Below, piece after piece: positions 34,202-34,217 of a DNA stretch of 34,217 bases. The notes under the pieces were generated by a model, which had not been told where the DNA came from, searched no databases, and was given only the letters and a program-made list of their open reading frames with translations. The translations under genes and the position numbers were made by a program. Position 1 is the stretch's first letter, and every line of letters begins with the position of its first letter. This stretch comes from GWC2-45-44 sp041661665 (lineage in GTDB: Bacteria > Planctomycetota > Phycisphaerae > Sedimentisphaerales > UBA12454): assembly GCA_041661665.1 (NCBI GenBank), contig JBAZTW010000026.1, forward strand, positions 1-34,217, in the 5' to 3' direction.

Positions 34202-34217
34202 GGCAAAGATTGTATCA
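34200..34217 (+). CDS. Start of an unidentified gene, cut by the window end
   Basis: ATG at 34200 is preceded by AAAGGA at 34187-34192 with 7 bases between, and the frame MAKIVS is open to the last base. Six residues are too few to identify the product. Confidence 0.45.

Noticed and set aside
1..34217. CRISPR arrays, tRNA, rRNA, insertion-sequence transposases, defence systems
   Set aside because: None seen on reading both strands: no regularly spaced repeats, no cloverleaf-like sequence noticed, and no transposase, integrase or nuclease families among the genes.

Overview
The window looks like a chromosome segment of a planctomycete-type bacterium, probably class Phycisphaerae. That placement is inference. 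It rests on an exported LamG protein ending in a dockerin-like segment, a type II pseudopilin with the H-X9-DG signature next to it, and the overall style of the genes. No rRNA or tRNA was seen that could settle it. Nearly everything is on the + strand; two genes near 12.4-14.1 kb are on the - strand.

Layout. (1) 1-4.5 kb is an extracellular/surface block: the 3' end of an enzyme-like gene cut by the window edge, a large exported repeat/LamG/dockerin protein, and a pseudopilin-like protein. (2) 4.6-5.05 kb holds a short MgtC-family membrane protein behind a possibly structured leader. (3) 5.2-12.3 kb is a complete F-type ATP synthase operon in classical order (atpI-like, a, c, b, delta, alpha, gamma, beta, epsilon). 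Several junctions overlap, and two related imperfect inverted repeats lie in its gaps. The c ring lacks the Na+ ligands I would expect, so proton coupling is likely. (4) 12.4-15.0 kb is an accessory block: a DUF456 membrane protein and a serine beta-lactamase-fold protein on the - strand, and divergently an exported, possibly lipidated acetolactate decarboxylase. (5) 15.0-34.1 kb is a nitrogen-assimilation region: outer-membrane barrel protein, amtB-glnK, a second amtB-glnK, type III glutamine synthetase, gltB-gltD (GOGAT), glutamine-dependent NAD synthetase, carB and carA. A further gene starts at 34200 and is cut by the window end.

How it works together. Ammonium enters through two AmtB channels, each paired with its own PII protein. 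GlnN makes glutamine, and GltB, NadE and CarA are glutamine amidotransferases that spend it on glutamate, NAD and carbamoyl phosphate.

The strongest new signal is regulatory. The porin-amtB-glnK operon, the second amtB-glnK operon and the glutamine synthetase gene each have a near-perfect sigma-54 promoter (TGGCAY-N5-TTGC). Upstream of each lies a pair of 14-bp palindrome-like sites resembling ATACAAAAATGTAG. In all three cases the pair is spaced 30 bp centre to centre, at about -111 to -124 and -141 to -154 from the predicted start. This geometry resembles NtrC enhancers at E. coli glnAp2, but the site sequence is different. Both PII proteins also lack the uridylylation tyrosine (Glu at position 51), so signalling probably differs from the enterobacterial GlnD-PII scheme.
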